From: a virus
Direction: 5' to 3' (one strand)
DNA length: 23,921 bases
IMG/VR virus record: IMGVR_UViG_3300044707_000453
Location: 1 to 23,921 of that record
Part shown: positions 1-7,797 of the stretch, one piece after another
How the letters are laid out: each line of letters opens with the position of its first letter
How positions within the stretch are numbered: the first letter of the stretch is position 1
The notes under the pieces: generated by a model
Seen by the model: the letters and a program-made list of their open reading frames with translations, nothing else
The model's database searches: none
Told to the model about the DNA's origin: nothing
Program-made: the position numbers and the translations under genes

Positions 1-1
1 C

Positions 2-400
2 CACACGCTGCCGATACGCCAGGGGCACGGCCCGTGCGCGTTTTTTCTCGACCCGCCCTACTCGGCCGAAGCCGGGCGCAATATGACCCTCTATGCGATG
101 GAATCCGGCTCAGTCGCCCACGACGTGCGCGAGTGGTGCGCGAAGAACGGCGCGAACCCGCTCAACCGGATCGTGCTTGCGGGGTACGACACCGAACACG
201 CCGAACTAGAGCAGCACGGCTGGACGGTCCACGAGTGGTTCGCGGCCGGTCATCTACAGGGCGGCATGGGCAACGTGCGCAAGGACAAGTCGAAGGGCGG
301 CCACCAGCAGAAGCGCGAAAGGCTGTGGGCGTCGCCGCATTGCTTGCCCGTCGGCGAACCGGCCAAGCCCCGCACGCGGTCGCTATTCGGCGATGATTAG
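2..400 (+). CDS. DNA adenine methyltransferase, D12 class (5'-partial)
   Basis: The frame is open from the left edge, so the N-terminus lies outside the window; about 132 residues remain. The sequence FFLDPPYSAEAGRN (DPPY encoded at 50-61) matches catalytic motif IV of N6-adenine methyltransferases of the D12/Dam class. This motif contacts the flipped adenine and the methyl donor SAM. Downstream, IVLAGYD and the C-terminal RERLWASPHC fit the later strand and tail of phage members. An internal ATG at 83 is not the start, because it would remove the DPPY motif. Phage adenine methyltransferases usually protect phage DNA from host restriction or alter packaging and expression; which applies here cannot be seen. 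No partner restriction gene is visible. The missing SAM-binding FxGxG half should lie just upstream of the window. Confidence 0.85.
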   Translation, partial: HTLPIRQGHGPCAFFLDPPYSAEAGRNMTLYAMESGSVAHDVREWCAKNGANPLNRIVLAGYDTEHAELEQHGWTVHEWFAAGHLQGGMGNVRKDKSKGGHQQKRERLWASPHCLPVGEPAKPRTRSLFGDD

Positions 401-456
401 GCCACCTGTAGCCTGACCGCGTTTACCTCTCGCCGCCCGTCGATATCGTGACGGGC

Positions 457-648
457 ATGAGCGATCTTTCTTCCGAAATCACGAGCGCCGCCACCTCGCC
501 CGCCGAAGTGCAAAACGGCGACCAGCGCGTCAAGGCGCGTACCGTGGCCGAGGTGATCGAGGCCGACAAGTACCTCGCCGCCAAGGCCGCCGCCGCTCAG
601 TCTCCGCGCGTCCTGCTGTCGCGTCTCGTCCCCCCGGGGGCGCAATGA
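457..648 (+). CDS. Small protein preceding the portal gene, possibly a head-completion (gpW-position) protein
   Basis: A 63-residue protein if started at the ATG at 457; a GTG at 448 in the same frame would add MTG. Neither start has a clear Shine-Dalgarno sequence. Its stop overlaps the portal ATG (sequence caATGa), so the two are probably translationally coupled. The centre is helical and charged (TVAEVIEADKYLAAKAAA), and the end LSRLVPPGAQ is proline/glycine-containing. In lambda-like phages the gene immediately upstream of the portal is the head-completion protein gpW, which is of similar size. The position supports that role, but I see no decisive gpW sequence signature, so the function is inferred from context only. 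Confidence 0.6.
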   Translation: MSDLSSEITSAATSPAEVQNGDQRVKARTVAEVIEADKYLAAKAAAAQSPRVLLSRLVPPGAQ

Positions 649-2201
649 TGCTCCGCTGGCTCTTCGGCGACCGACAATCCGCACGAGCGAAGGTTGACGC
701 CCGCGAAGCCCGCGCGGCCGCCGTGGCCCAGCTGCTCGCCCGCTACGATGCCGCCGGCCTCAGCCAAGACACGAAGAACCATTGGGCCGCCGCCGATAAC
801 CTATCCGCCGCGAGCGCCAACTCCCGAGCGGTCCGCGATACGCTTCGCCGCCGCAGCCGATACGAGACCGCGAACAACAGCTACGCCAACGGCATGGTGC
901 GGACGCTCGCCTATCACTGCGTGGGCACCGGCCCGACGCTCGCGATCGACCAGGACACGGACTTCGCCCGCGAGTGCGAAGACCGTTTTGGCGAGTGGTC
1001 CGAAGCCGTCGACATGGCCGGCAAGCTCCGCACGATGCGCGAGGCCCGCGCCCGCGATGGCGAGGTGTTCGGGCTCCTCACGACGAACCCCGCGATCCAG
1101 AACGCCGTCAAGCTCGACATCGTGCCGATCGAGTGTGATCGCGTGACCGACCCGCGACTCGTGGGCTACTCGACCGGCCCGTCGAGCTATCCGGGCGGCG
1201 AGATTCAGCGGCGATACAATGACGGAATCACGTACGACGCGGCCGGAAACCCGACCACGTACACGATCCTCGACGACCACCCCGGCGAAATCTTCTACAC
1301 GGCGCCGACCTACCGCGACGTTAGCGCCGAATTCGTTCTGCATTGGTTCCGCGCCGACCGCCCAGGCCAGCGCCGTGGCATTCCCGAGATTACGCCCGCC
1401 CTGCCGCTCTACGCGATCCTCCGCCGCTACACGCTGGCCGTCCTCACGAGCGCCGAAGTCGCGGCGATGATGAGCCTGTTCCTTAAGACGACAAGCCCCG
1501 CCATCAATCCCGCGAGCGTCGATCCGTATGACCTGATCGATTTGCAACGTAACACGATGATGACCTTGCCCGACGGCTGGGACGTGCAGCAGCTCAAGGC
1601 CGAGCAGCCCACGACGACGCACGACGCATTCGCTTCGACCGTGCTCCGCGAAATCGCCCGATGCCTCGACATGCCCTACTCGATCGCGGTCGGCGACTCC
1701 TCGAAGCTCAACTATTCGTCCGGCCGCCTCGACCATCAGACCTACCACCGCGCGATCGGCGTCGACCGCGTGGCCTGCGAGCGCGCCATCCTCGACCGCC
1801 TGTTCGCGACGTGGCTGGATGAGGCACTCTTGACCGACGGCCTATTCGCCGGCCGTCCCGACGGCCCGCTGCGATCCTCGTGGGACTGGCCGCCATTCCT
1901 GCACGTCGACCCGCGTCTCGAAGCCGAGGCCACCCAGATCGACCTTGCCAACGGGCTGACCTCGCTCCCCTCCGAACTCGCCATCCGTGGTCGCCGCTGG
2001 GAAGCCGAATTTGCCCGCGCGGCCCGCGCCCTGGGCGTGACCGTCCCCGAGTACCAGCGGCTCCTGCGACAGCGCATTTTCGCGGCGGGCGGAGCCCCGG
2101 CCGAGAATCAATCCGCAGGCCCGCAGCGGCCGCAGGACGACGCCGAAGACGACGACACGGCCGAAGACACCAGCGACGAGGAGACCGCCGCAGATGCGTG
2201 A
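645..2201 (+). CDS. Phage portal protein, lambda (gpB-like) family
   Basis: A 518-residue protein, close to the size of lambda gpB. It should form the dodecameric ring at one capsid vertex through which DNA is packaged and ejected and to which the tail joins. Family signatures include an N-terminal helical region with RRRSRYETANNSYANGMVRT followed by YHCVGTGPTL, typical of the lambda portal N-domain. Next come EVFGLLTTNP and LDIVPIECDRVTDP, then HWFRADRPGQRRGIPEI in the core. The last ~25 residues are Asp/Glu-rich and low complexity. ATGATG at 645 gives two adjacent possible starts; the first is used here. The gene overlaps its small upstream neighbour by 4 bases and the protease-capsid gene by 8, as expected of a head morphogenesis operon. 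The terminase genes are not in the window. Confidence 0.93.
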   Translation: MMLRWLFGDRQSARAKVDAREARAAAVAQLLARYDAAGLSQDTKNHWAAADNLSAASANSRAVRDTLRRRSRYETANNSYANGMVRTLAYHCVGTGPTLAIDQDTDFARECEDRFGEWSEAVDMAGKLRTMREARARDGEVFGLLTTNPAIQNAVKLDIVPIECDRVTDPRLVGYSTGPSSYPGGEIQRRYNDGITYDAAGNPTTYTILDDHPGEIFYTAPTYRDVSAEFVLHWFRADRPGQRRGIPEITPALPLYAILRRYTLAVLTSAEVAAMMSLFLKTTSPAINPASVDPYDLIDLQRNTMMTLPDGWDVQQLKAEQPTTTHDAFASTVLREIARCLDMPYSIAVGDSSKLNYSSGRLDHQTYHRAIGVDRVACERAILDRLFATWLDEALLTDGLFAGRPDGPLRSSWDWPPFLHVDPRLEAEATQIDLANGLTSLPSELAIRGRRWEAEFARAARALGVTVPEYQRLLRQRIFAAGGAPAENQSAGPQRPQDDAEDDDTAEDTSDEETAADA

Positions 2202-4278
2202 TAACACGATCCTACTGGCCGCCGCGCCCGTCGAGTGGATTCAAGCCGAGATGGGCGTGGACGCTGGCGACAAGCGGCTCAAGCAGTTCGCCGGCGTCGC
2301 CTACACCGGCGGCGCCATGAAGGCCAATTACCGCCAGCCCGTGGTGATCGACCTCGCCGGCCTGACCGCCGCCAGTGAATCCATCCCGTTCCTCTATCAG
2401 CACGACCCCTCGCAGATCGTGGGCCACGGCGTAGCGGCCATCGGCCCCGACTCGATTCGCGTCTCCGGCCAAGTGTCGGGCGTTGGACAAGCCGCGAGCG
2501 AAGTGACCGCCCTCGCGGCCAACGGGTTCCGCTGGCAGATGTCCGTCGGCGTCTCGCCGAGCCGAATCGAGCAAGTCGACGCCGGCGCGACGGCAACGGC
2601 CAACGGCCGCCAATTCACCGGCCCCGCGGTTATCGTCCGCGCGGGCGAGTTACGAGAAGTCTCTTTCGTGGCCATCGGCGCGGACGGTCGGACCGCCGCT
2701 TCGGTTGCCGCATCCTACCGAGGTGCAGTGATGACGTACGAACAATGGCTACAAGCCCGAGGGTGGGATGCCGCCCAACTGACCGCCGAACAATCCGCGA
2801 CGCTCCGCGCGGCCTACGACGCCGAGCAGGCCCCGCCTGCTCCGCCCGCGAAGCCGATCCAGGCCGCCGCGCCGCCCGTCGATGTCTCCGCCATCGTGGC
2901 CTCCGCCGTCTCGCAAGCCATGGCCGCTGCCCGCGACCAGCAGGAAGCCGCCGCCGTGCTCGCGTCCTTCGAAAGCCGCGTCGAACCGCAGGCCCTCGCT
3001 GGCATCCGGGCGAGCGCCACGAGCCAAGGCTGGAATCGCGATCGTGTCGAACTCGAATGCCGCCGAGCGGCTCGTCCCGAGGCTCCGGCGATCCACGTGA
3101 CCGCCAGCGCGATCAATCCCGAAGCCCTCGAAGTGGGCATCCTCCGCGCGTCGTCGAATGTCGGCTCCGCCTACCTCGAACGCACCTACCGCCCCGAGGT
3201 GCTCGCCGCCGCCGACGCTCCGGCCTACCGCCGCATGACGCTTCACAAGCTGCTCGGCACTGTCGCTTCGGCCGGTGGCGTTTACGCCCACCCCGGCGAC
3301 AAAGAATCGCTCGTCGAAGCGGCGTTCAAAGCCCAGCAAAAGCTGCTCACCTTCGACGCGTTTTCGACCGTCAACCTGTCGGGCATCCTGTCGAACACCG
3401 CCAATAAGGCGATGCTCGCGTCCTACCTGGCCGTCGGCGCAACCTGGAACCGCATCGCGGCGGTTCGCTCGCACTCGGACTTCAAGGTCAACACGCTCTA
3501 TCGCATGGATGCCGATGGCGCGTTCAAAAAGGTCGGCGCCAATGGCGAACTGAAGCTGTCGTCGTTCTCCGAAACGTCGTTCACCAAGCAGCTCAGCACC
3601 TTCGGGACGATCATCAGCTTGACGCGCCGCGACATGGTGAACGACGACCTGGGCGCGTTCTTGCAGATCGCCCAGCAGCTCGGCCGCATGGCCGCGATCC
3701 GCATCGAGGAGGCGGTCTACGTGCTCCTCTTGGGCAGCATCAACTCGACGCTCTTCACGAGCGGCAACGGCAACTACTTGACCGGCGCCGGGGCCTTGTC
3801 GCTGACCTCGCTGGCGGCGTTGGCCGCGAAGTTCAACGACCAAGTGGATTCGCAAGGCAAGCCGGTCTTGATCCAGCCCCGCGTTCTGCTCGTGGGCAGC
3901 GCCATCAAGACCACGGCGGAAAACCTGTTTAACGAAACGGTCGTGGTCGGCTCGACGACCGCCGACAAGCTCCAGCCGGCCCGCAACCCGTTCGCGGGTC
4001 TCTACGAGCCGGTGTCGAGCCCGTACGTCAATAACACCCGCATCCGCGACCAGGACGGCGTGGCGCTCTCCGGCCAGACCTCGACCGGGTTCGGCCTCTT
4101 CGCCGATCCCGCCGAGCGTGCCGCCCTTGGTGTCGCGTTTTTGAACGGCGCTCAGTCTCCGACGATCCAGTCGGGCGAGACCGACTTCGCCCAACTCGGA
4201 ATGCAGTTCCGGGGTTACATCGACTTCGGGGTCGGCCTCGAAGATCCCACCGCCGCCGCGTGGTCGACCGGCACGTAG
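2194..4278 (+). CDS. Prohead protease / major capsid protein fusion
   Basis: A 694-residue protein carrying two capsid functions. Residues ~1-170 resemble the S78 (HK97-type) prohead protease: IPFLYQHDPSQIVGHG supplies the likely catalytic His70, FRWQMSVGVS the likely Ser117, and LREVSFVAIGADGRTA (Glu155, Ser157) the conserved final motif. Residues ~180-300 are Ala/Pro/Gln-rich and helical, as expected for a scaffolding (delta-like) segment. From ~305 (SNVGSAYLERTYRPEVLAAA) to the end is an HK97-fold major capsid region of the large Mu-T-like or protease-fused type, with FGTIISLTRRDMVNDDLGAF and the C-terminal FGVGLEDPTAAAW. Self-cleavage presumably removes the N-terminal part during maturation. 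The ATG overlaps the portal stop by 8 bases. No separate capsid or protease gene is present. The catalytic residues are assigned by motif resemblance only. Confidence 0.88.
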   Translation: MRDNTILLAAAPVEWIQAEMGVDAGDKRLKQFAGVAYTGGAMKANYRQPVVIDLAGLTAASESIPFLYQHDPSQIVGHGVAAIGPDSIRVSGQVSGVGQAASEVTALAANGFRWQMSVGVSPSRIEQVDAGATATANGRQFTGPAVIVRAGELREVSFVAIGADGRTAASVAASYRGAVMTYEQWLQARGWDAAQLTAEQSATLRAAYDAEQAPPAPPAKPIQAAAPPVDVSAIVASAVSQAMAAARDQQEAAAVLASFESRVEPQALAGIRASATSQGWNRDRVELECRRAARPEAPAIHVTASAINPEALEVGILRASSNVGSAYLERTYRPEVLAAADAPAYRRMTLHKLLGTVASAGGVYAHPGDKESLVEAAFKAQQKLLTFDAFSTVNLSGILSNTANKAMLASYLAVGATWNRIAAVRSHSDFKVNTLYRMDADGAFKKVGANGELKLSSFSETSFTKQLSTFGTIISLTRRDMVNDDLGAFLQIAQQLGRMAAIRIEEAVYVLLLGSINSTLFTSGNGNYLTGAGALSLTSLAALAAKFNDQVDSQGKPVLIQPRVLLVGSAIKTTAENLFNETVVVGSTTADKLQPARNPFAGLYEPVSSPYVNNTRIRDQDGVALSGQTSTGFGLFADPAERAALGVAFLNGAQSPTIQSGETDFAQLGMQFRGYIDFGVGLEDPTAAAWSTGT

Positions 4279-4337
4279 GCCGCTCGCCGCTCCGCACCGT
4301 CCATTTACACACTTAGTCTTATACAAAGGAATCTGAT

Positions 4338-5024
4338 ATGGCTCAGACTGCCGCAAAAAGCGTCGCTAACGGCGACGTGCAAGATTACACGCCGGGGTCG
4401 GCCAAGACCGCCGGCGACATGGTTGTGATCGGCAACCGTGCGCTTCCCCTCTATGTCAACCTGGCCGCGAATGAACTTGGGGCGCTCGCCCTTGAGGGAA
4501 TCTTCGACATCCCGAAGGAAACCGGGGCCATCGCTGTCGGCTCCGAAGTCTACTGGCAGACCGACGGGACTCCGGTGACGGGCGACGCCTCCAGCGGCGC
4601 GGCGACGACCGGCGACGGCGGCGGTACGGCCTTCGTGGGCTACGCCACCGTGGCCGCTGTCTCTGGCGACTCCTACGTCCGGGTTCGTCTCGCCGAAGCC
4701 CCGACGGGTCGCCTGATTACCGGCACGGTGGCCGCCGCGGGCTCCGTCCAAGGCGATGCCGGAGCGATTCCGGCGGGCACCACGTTCGCGCTTGCTACGG
4801 GCGCCGACGCCACCAAGGGCGTGATTTTGCCAGCCCTCGCGGCCGGGCAGATGGTGGTCGTCAAGAACGTCGACAACGCGGTGCTCAAGGTCTACCCGGC
4901 CAGCGGCGGGACCATCAACGTCCTGTCGGCCAACGCCGCCATTTCCATGGCCGCGCGAACGATTGCGACGTTCATCGGCTCGTCCGCGACCCAGGTCTAC
5001 ACCCTGCCTTTGCTCCCGAGCTAA
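4338..5024 (+). CDS. Capsid decoration (DUF2190-like) protein with an added C-terminal beta domain
   Basis: A 228-residue protein. Residues ~1-115 (VANGDVQDYTPGSAKTAGDM, then VYWQTDGTPVTGDAS, GYATVAAVSGDSYVRVRL) follow the DUF2190 / capsid-cement pattern of small beta-rich decoration proteins encoded next to the major capsid gene. Residues ~116-228 form a second beta-rich part (TGTVAAAGSVQGDAGAIPAG, MVVVKNVDNAVLKVYPASGG, TFIGSSATQVYTLPL). A similar stretch can occur alone in phage virion proteins, so this looks like a two-domain decoration or head-fibre fusion. The 59-base gap before it holds an AT-rich leader and a clear ribosome site (AAAGGA, 4326-4331) 6 bases before ATG. That suits a highly expressed structural gene. 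A capsid-surface location is inferred from family and position. Confidence 0.75.
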   Translation: MAQTAAKSVANGDVQDYTPGSAKTAGDMVVIGNRALPLYVNLAANELGALALEGIFDIPKETGAIAVGSEVYWQTDGTPVTGDASSGAATTGDGGGTAFVGYATVAAVSGDSYVRVRLAEAPTGRLITGTVAAAGSVQGDAGAIPAGTTFALATGADATKGVILPALAAGQMVVVKNVDNAVLKVYPASGGTINVLSANAAISMAARTIATFIGSSATQVYTLPLLPS

Positions 5025-5028
5025 GCGT

Positions 5029-5400
5029 ATGGCCAACCTCCTCCAATCCGGTATGGCGTGGCTCGACGCTCAGCTCGTCGACCACGCTTCGTCGGCGGTC
5101 GCGTACTCGCGCGGCGCGTCGACCGTGGGCATCGCGGCGACCATCGGCCGCCACAAGCCCTACGACGCCGGACAGGAGGAGAACAGCCTTTACGGGTTCG
5201 AGATGCGCCTCACGTTTCGCCGCGACGCGCTGGCTTCCTTAGGCCTGCCGCAACGCGGCGACGTGGCGACCATCACCGTCGGCGGCGTGACCTCGCGGTA
5301 CGACGTCCTGCCGATCGACGGCGAGCGCTGGTGGCGCGATAGCGACGCCTTCGGGAACCGAATCGAGGTCCTGGTGAAACTCGCGGAGCGGACCACGTGA
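5029..5400 (+). CDS. Head-tail joining protein, lambda FII-like
   Basis: A 123-residue protein starting at the ATG four bases after the decoration gene. It has an N-terminal helix (LQSGMAWLDAQLVDHASSAV), then beta strands ending in LPQRGDVATITVGGVTSRYD and RIEVLVKLAE. The RGDxxTIxxxxxxYxV layout is that of the lambda FII / phage-attachment family of small beta-barrel connectors, which bind the portal-completion assembly and receive the tail. Its place between the capsid genes and the tail terminator-like gene is right for that job. A longer in-frame reading from upstream would overlap the decoration gene and has no ribosome site, so it was not used. Sequence similarity is weak; the assignment leans on gene order. 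Confidence 0.62.
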   Translation: MANLLQSGMAWLDAQLVDHASSAVAYSRGASTVGIAATIGRHKPYDAGQEENSLYGFEMRLTFRRDALASLGLPQRGDVATITVGGVTSRYDVLPIDGERWWRDSDAFGNRIEVLVKLAERTT

Positions 5401-5846
5401 TCGCCACCGACATCCGCGACGGAGTGATCGCCGACTTCACGGCCGCCGGTACCGCGTATTTCGGCACCGACTGGCCGTTTACGCCTGTGCCCAAGTGGTT
5501 CGAGACCGTCAATCAAACCGATGGACCGCTGCGGGTCGCCATCCTCGTCGACGCCCAGCGGACCGAACGCATCGCGCGTAAACACCTCCAGACCGATACC
5601 GACCTGATCGTCCATTGCACCGCGAAGCTGCCGGTGATCGGCGCGGAACTCGCGGATACCGACGGCCTGACGACCGTGCTCCAAAAAATGGAACGCTACT
5701 ACTACTCGCAGGCGCTGCGGATATCGGGCGTGCCCGCGACGCAGATGTCGGGGCAGATTCAACTCCCATCACGCAAACAACTGAAGGACGGCGGGCGATG
5801 GTACGCCTGGGGCCGTCTCACTTTCCGAGTCATCGAAAAACTATAA
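5397..5846 (+). CDS. Tail terminator-like / minor tail protein (gpU position)
   Basis: A 149-residue alpha/beta protein begun by a GTG that overlaps the previous stop (GTGA at 5397). It starts with a helix (IATDIRDGVIADFTAAGTAY), followed by LRVAILVDAQRTERIARK, a strand region DTDLIVHCTAKLP and a closing strand YAWGRLTFRVIEKL. This order and length fit the tail-terminator family (lambda gpU and similar), which caps the tail tube and joins it to the head. The position just upstream of the tail tube gene agrees. No catalytic motif is expected. The family call is by size, fold pattern and synteny rather than a diagnostic motif. Confidence 0.55.
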   Translation: MIATDIRDGVIADFTAAGTAYFGTDWPFTPVPKWFETVNQTDGPLRVAILVDAQRTERIARKHLQTDTDLIVHCTAKLPVIGAELADTDGLTTVLQKMERYYYSQALRISGVPATQMSGQIQLPSRKQLKDGGRWYAWGRLTFRVIEKL

Positions 5847-5856
5847 GGGTCTTTGT

Positions 5857-6339
5857 ATGACGCTCTCGCAGACGCACGTGATGGGCCACGAGGCCAAGCT
5901 CTACCGCAACACGGGCACGGTGGCCAGCCCGACGTGGAACGAAATCGCCAACTGCCGCGACCTTGCCGTCGCCGACTCCATGACGGATGTGGATGTCTCC
6001 GCCCGCGATGGCGGCGGGTTTGCGATGTCGGATGCCGGTCTGCAAACGCTTGAACTGACCTTCCAGATGATCGGCGATTACGGGGACGCCGATTTCGTCG
6101 CGCTTCAGCAGGGCTACTACGCCCGCACGCCGATCCACTACGCCGTCGCCTCTGGCGCGATCGCGGCGGCAGGGACGCAATACGTCAAGTTCGCGGGCAT
6201 CATCACGTCGTTCCAGCGGTCCGAATCGCTCGACGACGTGACGCTCTACGACGTGACCGTGAAGGTCACGCGGGCCATCTCCGCCGGCGCTCTCGTCCTG
6301 CCCTCGTGGGTCACGGTCACGACCACCGGTACGCCGTAA
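5857..6339 (+). CDS. Major tail tube protein
   Basis: A 160-residue beta-rich protein with the typical tail-tube opening (MGHEAKLYRNTGTVASPTWN, followed by NCRDLAVADS). Strand pairs follow in TLELTFQMIGDYGDADF and VKFAGIITSFQRSESLDDV, and the end reads LYDVTVKVTRA. Tail tube proteins of the lambda gpV / TP901-1 group stack as hexameric rings to form the tube of a long non-contractile tail; no sheath gene follows. The gene lies between the terminator-like gene and the tail assembly chaperone pair, the standard siphovirus order. The ATG at 5857 sits 10 bases after the upstream stop with an AAGGG-like ribosome site. Confidence 0.8.
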   Translation: MTLSQTHVMGHEAKLYRNTGTVASPTWNEIANCRDLAVADSMTDVDVSARDGGGFAMSDAGLQTLELTFQMIGDYGDADFVALQQGYYARTPIHYAVASGAIAAAGTQYVKFAGIITSFQRSESLDDVTLYDVTVKVTRAISAGALVLPSWVTVTTTGTP

Positions 6340-6353
6340 GCCGCCACGGTTCG

Positions 6354-6377
6354 CCACCACCACCACCACCACCACCA
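6354..6377 (+). repeat. (CCA)8 microsatellite in the leader of the tail chaperone gene
   Basis: Eight perfect CCA triplets lie between the tail tube stop and the chaperone ribosome site (AGGAG, 6380-6384). The tract is in frame with the chaperone gene, and the frame is open through it, so initiation further upstream would add a polyproline stretch. The SD-preceded ATG at 6390 makes that unlikely. It is the only simple repeat in this part of the genome. Confidence 0.8.
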
Positions 6378-6389
6378 TCAGGAGACGAC

Positions 6390-6869
6390 ATGTTCAAAGA
6401 CAAGACCGGCCGCTCGTGGGACTGTACGCTTTCCATCGCGGCCCTGCGGCGGATCAAGACGATGCTCGACGTGGACCTGCTCGACCTTCTCGCGGGCGGC
6501 TCCGTCGCCGAAGGCGTCAAGCGGGTGATCCTGTCGCCCCAATCCGCGTGCGACGTGCTCTACGTGGCCATTAAGCCGCAGGCCGACGCCGCGGGCCTGA
6601 CGGACGAGCAGTTCGGCGAGCTTCTCGCGGGCCAAGTGCTCGCCGATGGACTCGCCGACCTGCTCACGGAGATCGAGGTTTTTTTCGAGGCGACGCAGGG
6701 ACCGGCGGCAGCGGCAGCCCTGCGGGCGATGCGAGCCAAGCGGGACCAGATCGCCGCGAGCGTGTGGACTCAGGCCCGCGAGCAGATCGAAGCCGAGCCC
6801 CTGCCGGTGATCCCTGGCGGATCGTCTGGCGCCTCGCCGGAGAACTCGGAGTCGATCCCGGACCGCTGA
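6390..6869 (+). CDS. Tail assembly chaperone (gpG-like)
   Basis: A 159-residue protein translated from ATG 6390, preceded by a good ribosome site (AGGAG, 6 bases away). The N-terminal part MFKDKTGRSWDCTLSIAALR, KTMLDVDLLDLLAG and SACDVLYVAIKPQ resembles the helical tail chaperones encoded between tail tube and tape measure in siphoviruses. These bind the tape measure and help build the tail, and are absent from the mature virion. Residues ~90-130 are helical and acidic. The last 35 codons overlap the next gene in the -1 frame, the classic G/GT arrangement. A T TTT TTC heptamer within this gene is a candidate frameshift site. Confidence 0.75.
   Translation: MFKDKTGRSWDCTLSIAALRRIKTMLDVDLLDLLAGGSVAEGVKRVILSPQSACDVLYVAIKPQADAAGLTDEQFGELLAGQVLADGLADLLTEIEVFFEATQGPAAAAALRAMRAKRDQIAASVWTQAREQIEAEPLPVIPGGSSGASPENSESIPDR
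6680..6686 (+). promoter_or_regulatory. Candidate -1 ribosomal frameshift heptamer T TTT TTC
   Basis: Seven consecutive T residues (6679-6685) followed by C place TTT-TTC codons (6681-6686) in the zero frame, giving an in-frame X XXY YYZ heptamer. A -1 slip leaves both codons read as Phe. It enters the frame at 6686 that is open without a stop through to the end of the 6764-7099 gene. Against it, 60 zero-frame codons follow the site, more than in lambda G. The zero frame also keeps the better third-position GC bias for the first ~26 codons after it. Confidence 0.45.
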
Positions 6870-7099
6870 CCTGGTGGCAACTGACGACGATGGCCGAGGC
6901 CCGTTCGCGGGACCGATGGGAGCACACGAGCAGCATGATCTACGCCACCATCGCCGCCCAGAATCCGAAGGCCGCCAAACGCCTCAGCCCCGCCGACTTC
7001 AATCCATGGCGCCGCGCTGGCAAGGCTCGCGGCAATCCGCTGACCGTGGGCCAACTGCTCGCGATGCGTGGCATGTTCCCGGAGGACGGAGCCCAATGA
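6764..7099 (+). CDS. Overlapping tail assembly chaperone extension (gpT-like, -1 frame)
   Basis: The clearly coding part reads IVWRLAGELGVDPGPLTWWQ, then LTTMAEARSRDRWEHTSSMI and SPADFNPWRRAG. It matches the phage tail-chaperone second subunit pattern, in which a DPxxxTxxEL segment is followed by a W-containing helix and PADFNP. The first start codon in this frame is the GTG at 6764, with no obvious ribosome site; the next, ATG 6890, would cut off the conserved LGVDPGPL segment. The alternative is production as a frameshifted fusion with the 6390 gene through the T TTT TTC site, with a Gly/Ser/Ala-rich linker in between. The stop overlaps the next ATG. Its role would be binding the tape measure during tail assembly. 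Start and mode of expression are uncertain. Confidence 0.7.
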   Translation: MDSGPRADRSRAPAGDPWRIVWRLAGELGVDPGPLTWWQLTTMAEARSRDRWEHTSSMIYATIAAQNPKAAKRLSPADFNPWRRAGKARGNPLTVGQLLAMRGMFPEDGAQ

Positions 7100-7797
7100 G
7101 CCTGACGCTCAAAGCCAAGGTCAAGGACTTCTTTTTCGACCGCGAAGAAGTCCGCAAACGCTTGTCGGCCAAACGCCTCTCCGCGCTCAAAAAGGCCGGC
7201 GCCCTCTCGCGAAAAATCATCCGCCGCAAGCCGCGTAAACGCAAACGAAAAAGCCGCCCCGGCGAGACGCCAACCGTCCATAGCGAAAGTCGGTACGCGA
7301 CCCTGAAGAACGTGCAGTTCGCGTACGACCCGTCGGCCGATTCCGTCGTCGTCGGCCCAATTCGCATTGGCGCCGACCAGATGCTTTCCGGCCCGACGAC
7401 TGTCCCCGAAATGATGGAATACGGCGGAGGCAAGCGATACAACGAACTCTGGCGCAAGATGCGCGTCGGTGGAAGCGGCCCCATCGAAGTCGACCAAAAG
7501 CGGACGACCTCCAGCCCCAAATGGGGCCAGTCCCGCGAAGCGCCGGACGTGAATCGTGGGCGCCTCGGCGGCACTGCCCAAAAGTTCGTCGTCGACCAAA
7601 AAGGCAACGAGCGGATGGTGGTCTTTGTGCCGATCGAAACACCGGCCCAGGCCGCCCGCGCCCAGCGTCTCCATGACGAAGTATGGGGGCCGAAGTTCGT
7701 CGCGGCCAACATCGACGCCCGTCCCTTCGTCGGCCCCGCAATGGTCGAAGCGGCGGACAAATACCCGGACCTTTATGCCGAAGCAGGAACCCAATGA
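7096..7797 (+). CDS. HK97 gp10-like tail/neck component
   Basis: A 233-residue protein whose ATG overlaps the preceding stop. The N-terminal half is very basic (SRKIIRRKPRKRKRKSRPGE), and a strand region VQFAYDPSADSVVVGPIRIG follows. The closing motif is DARPFVGPAMVEAADKYPDL. The order basic arm, SVVVGP, then RPFxGPA near the C-terminus is the HK97 gp10-like signature of small tail-completion or minor tail proteins. In this genome the gene lies after the chaperones rather than before the tail tube, and the protein is longer than the usual ~130-150 residues because of an insertion around residues 100-165. The exact position in the virion is unknown. Confidence 0.6.
   Translation: MSLTLKAKVKDFFFDREEVRKRLSAKRLSALKKAGALSRKIIRRKPRKRKRKSRPGETPTVHSESRYATLKNVQFAYDPSADSVVVGPIRIGADQMLSGPTTVPEMMEYGGGKRYNELWRKMRVGGSGPIEVDQKRTTSSPKWGQSREAPDVNRGRLGGTAQKFVVDQKGNERMVVFVPIETPAQAARAQRLHDEVWGPKFVAANIDARPFVGPAMVEAADKYPDLYAEAGTQ

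Noticed and set aside
4304-4325. TTTACA and TATACA before the decoration gene as a promoter
   Set aside because: The hexamers are only 10 bases apart, too close for a sigma70 promoter; taken as an AT-rich leader.
2749-4356. A 535-codon - strand frame opposite the capsid gene
   Set aside because: Antisense shadow of a clearly identified capsid protein; no motif and no neighbouring - strand gene.
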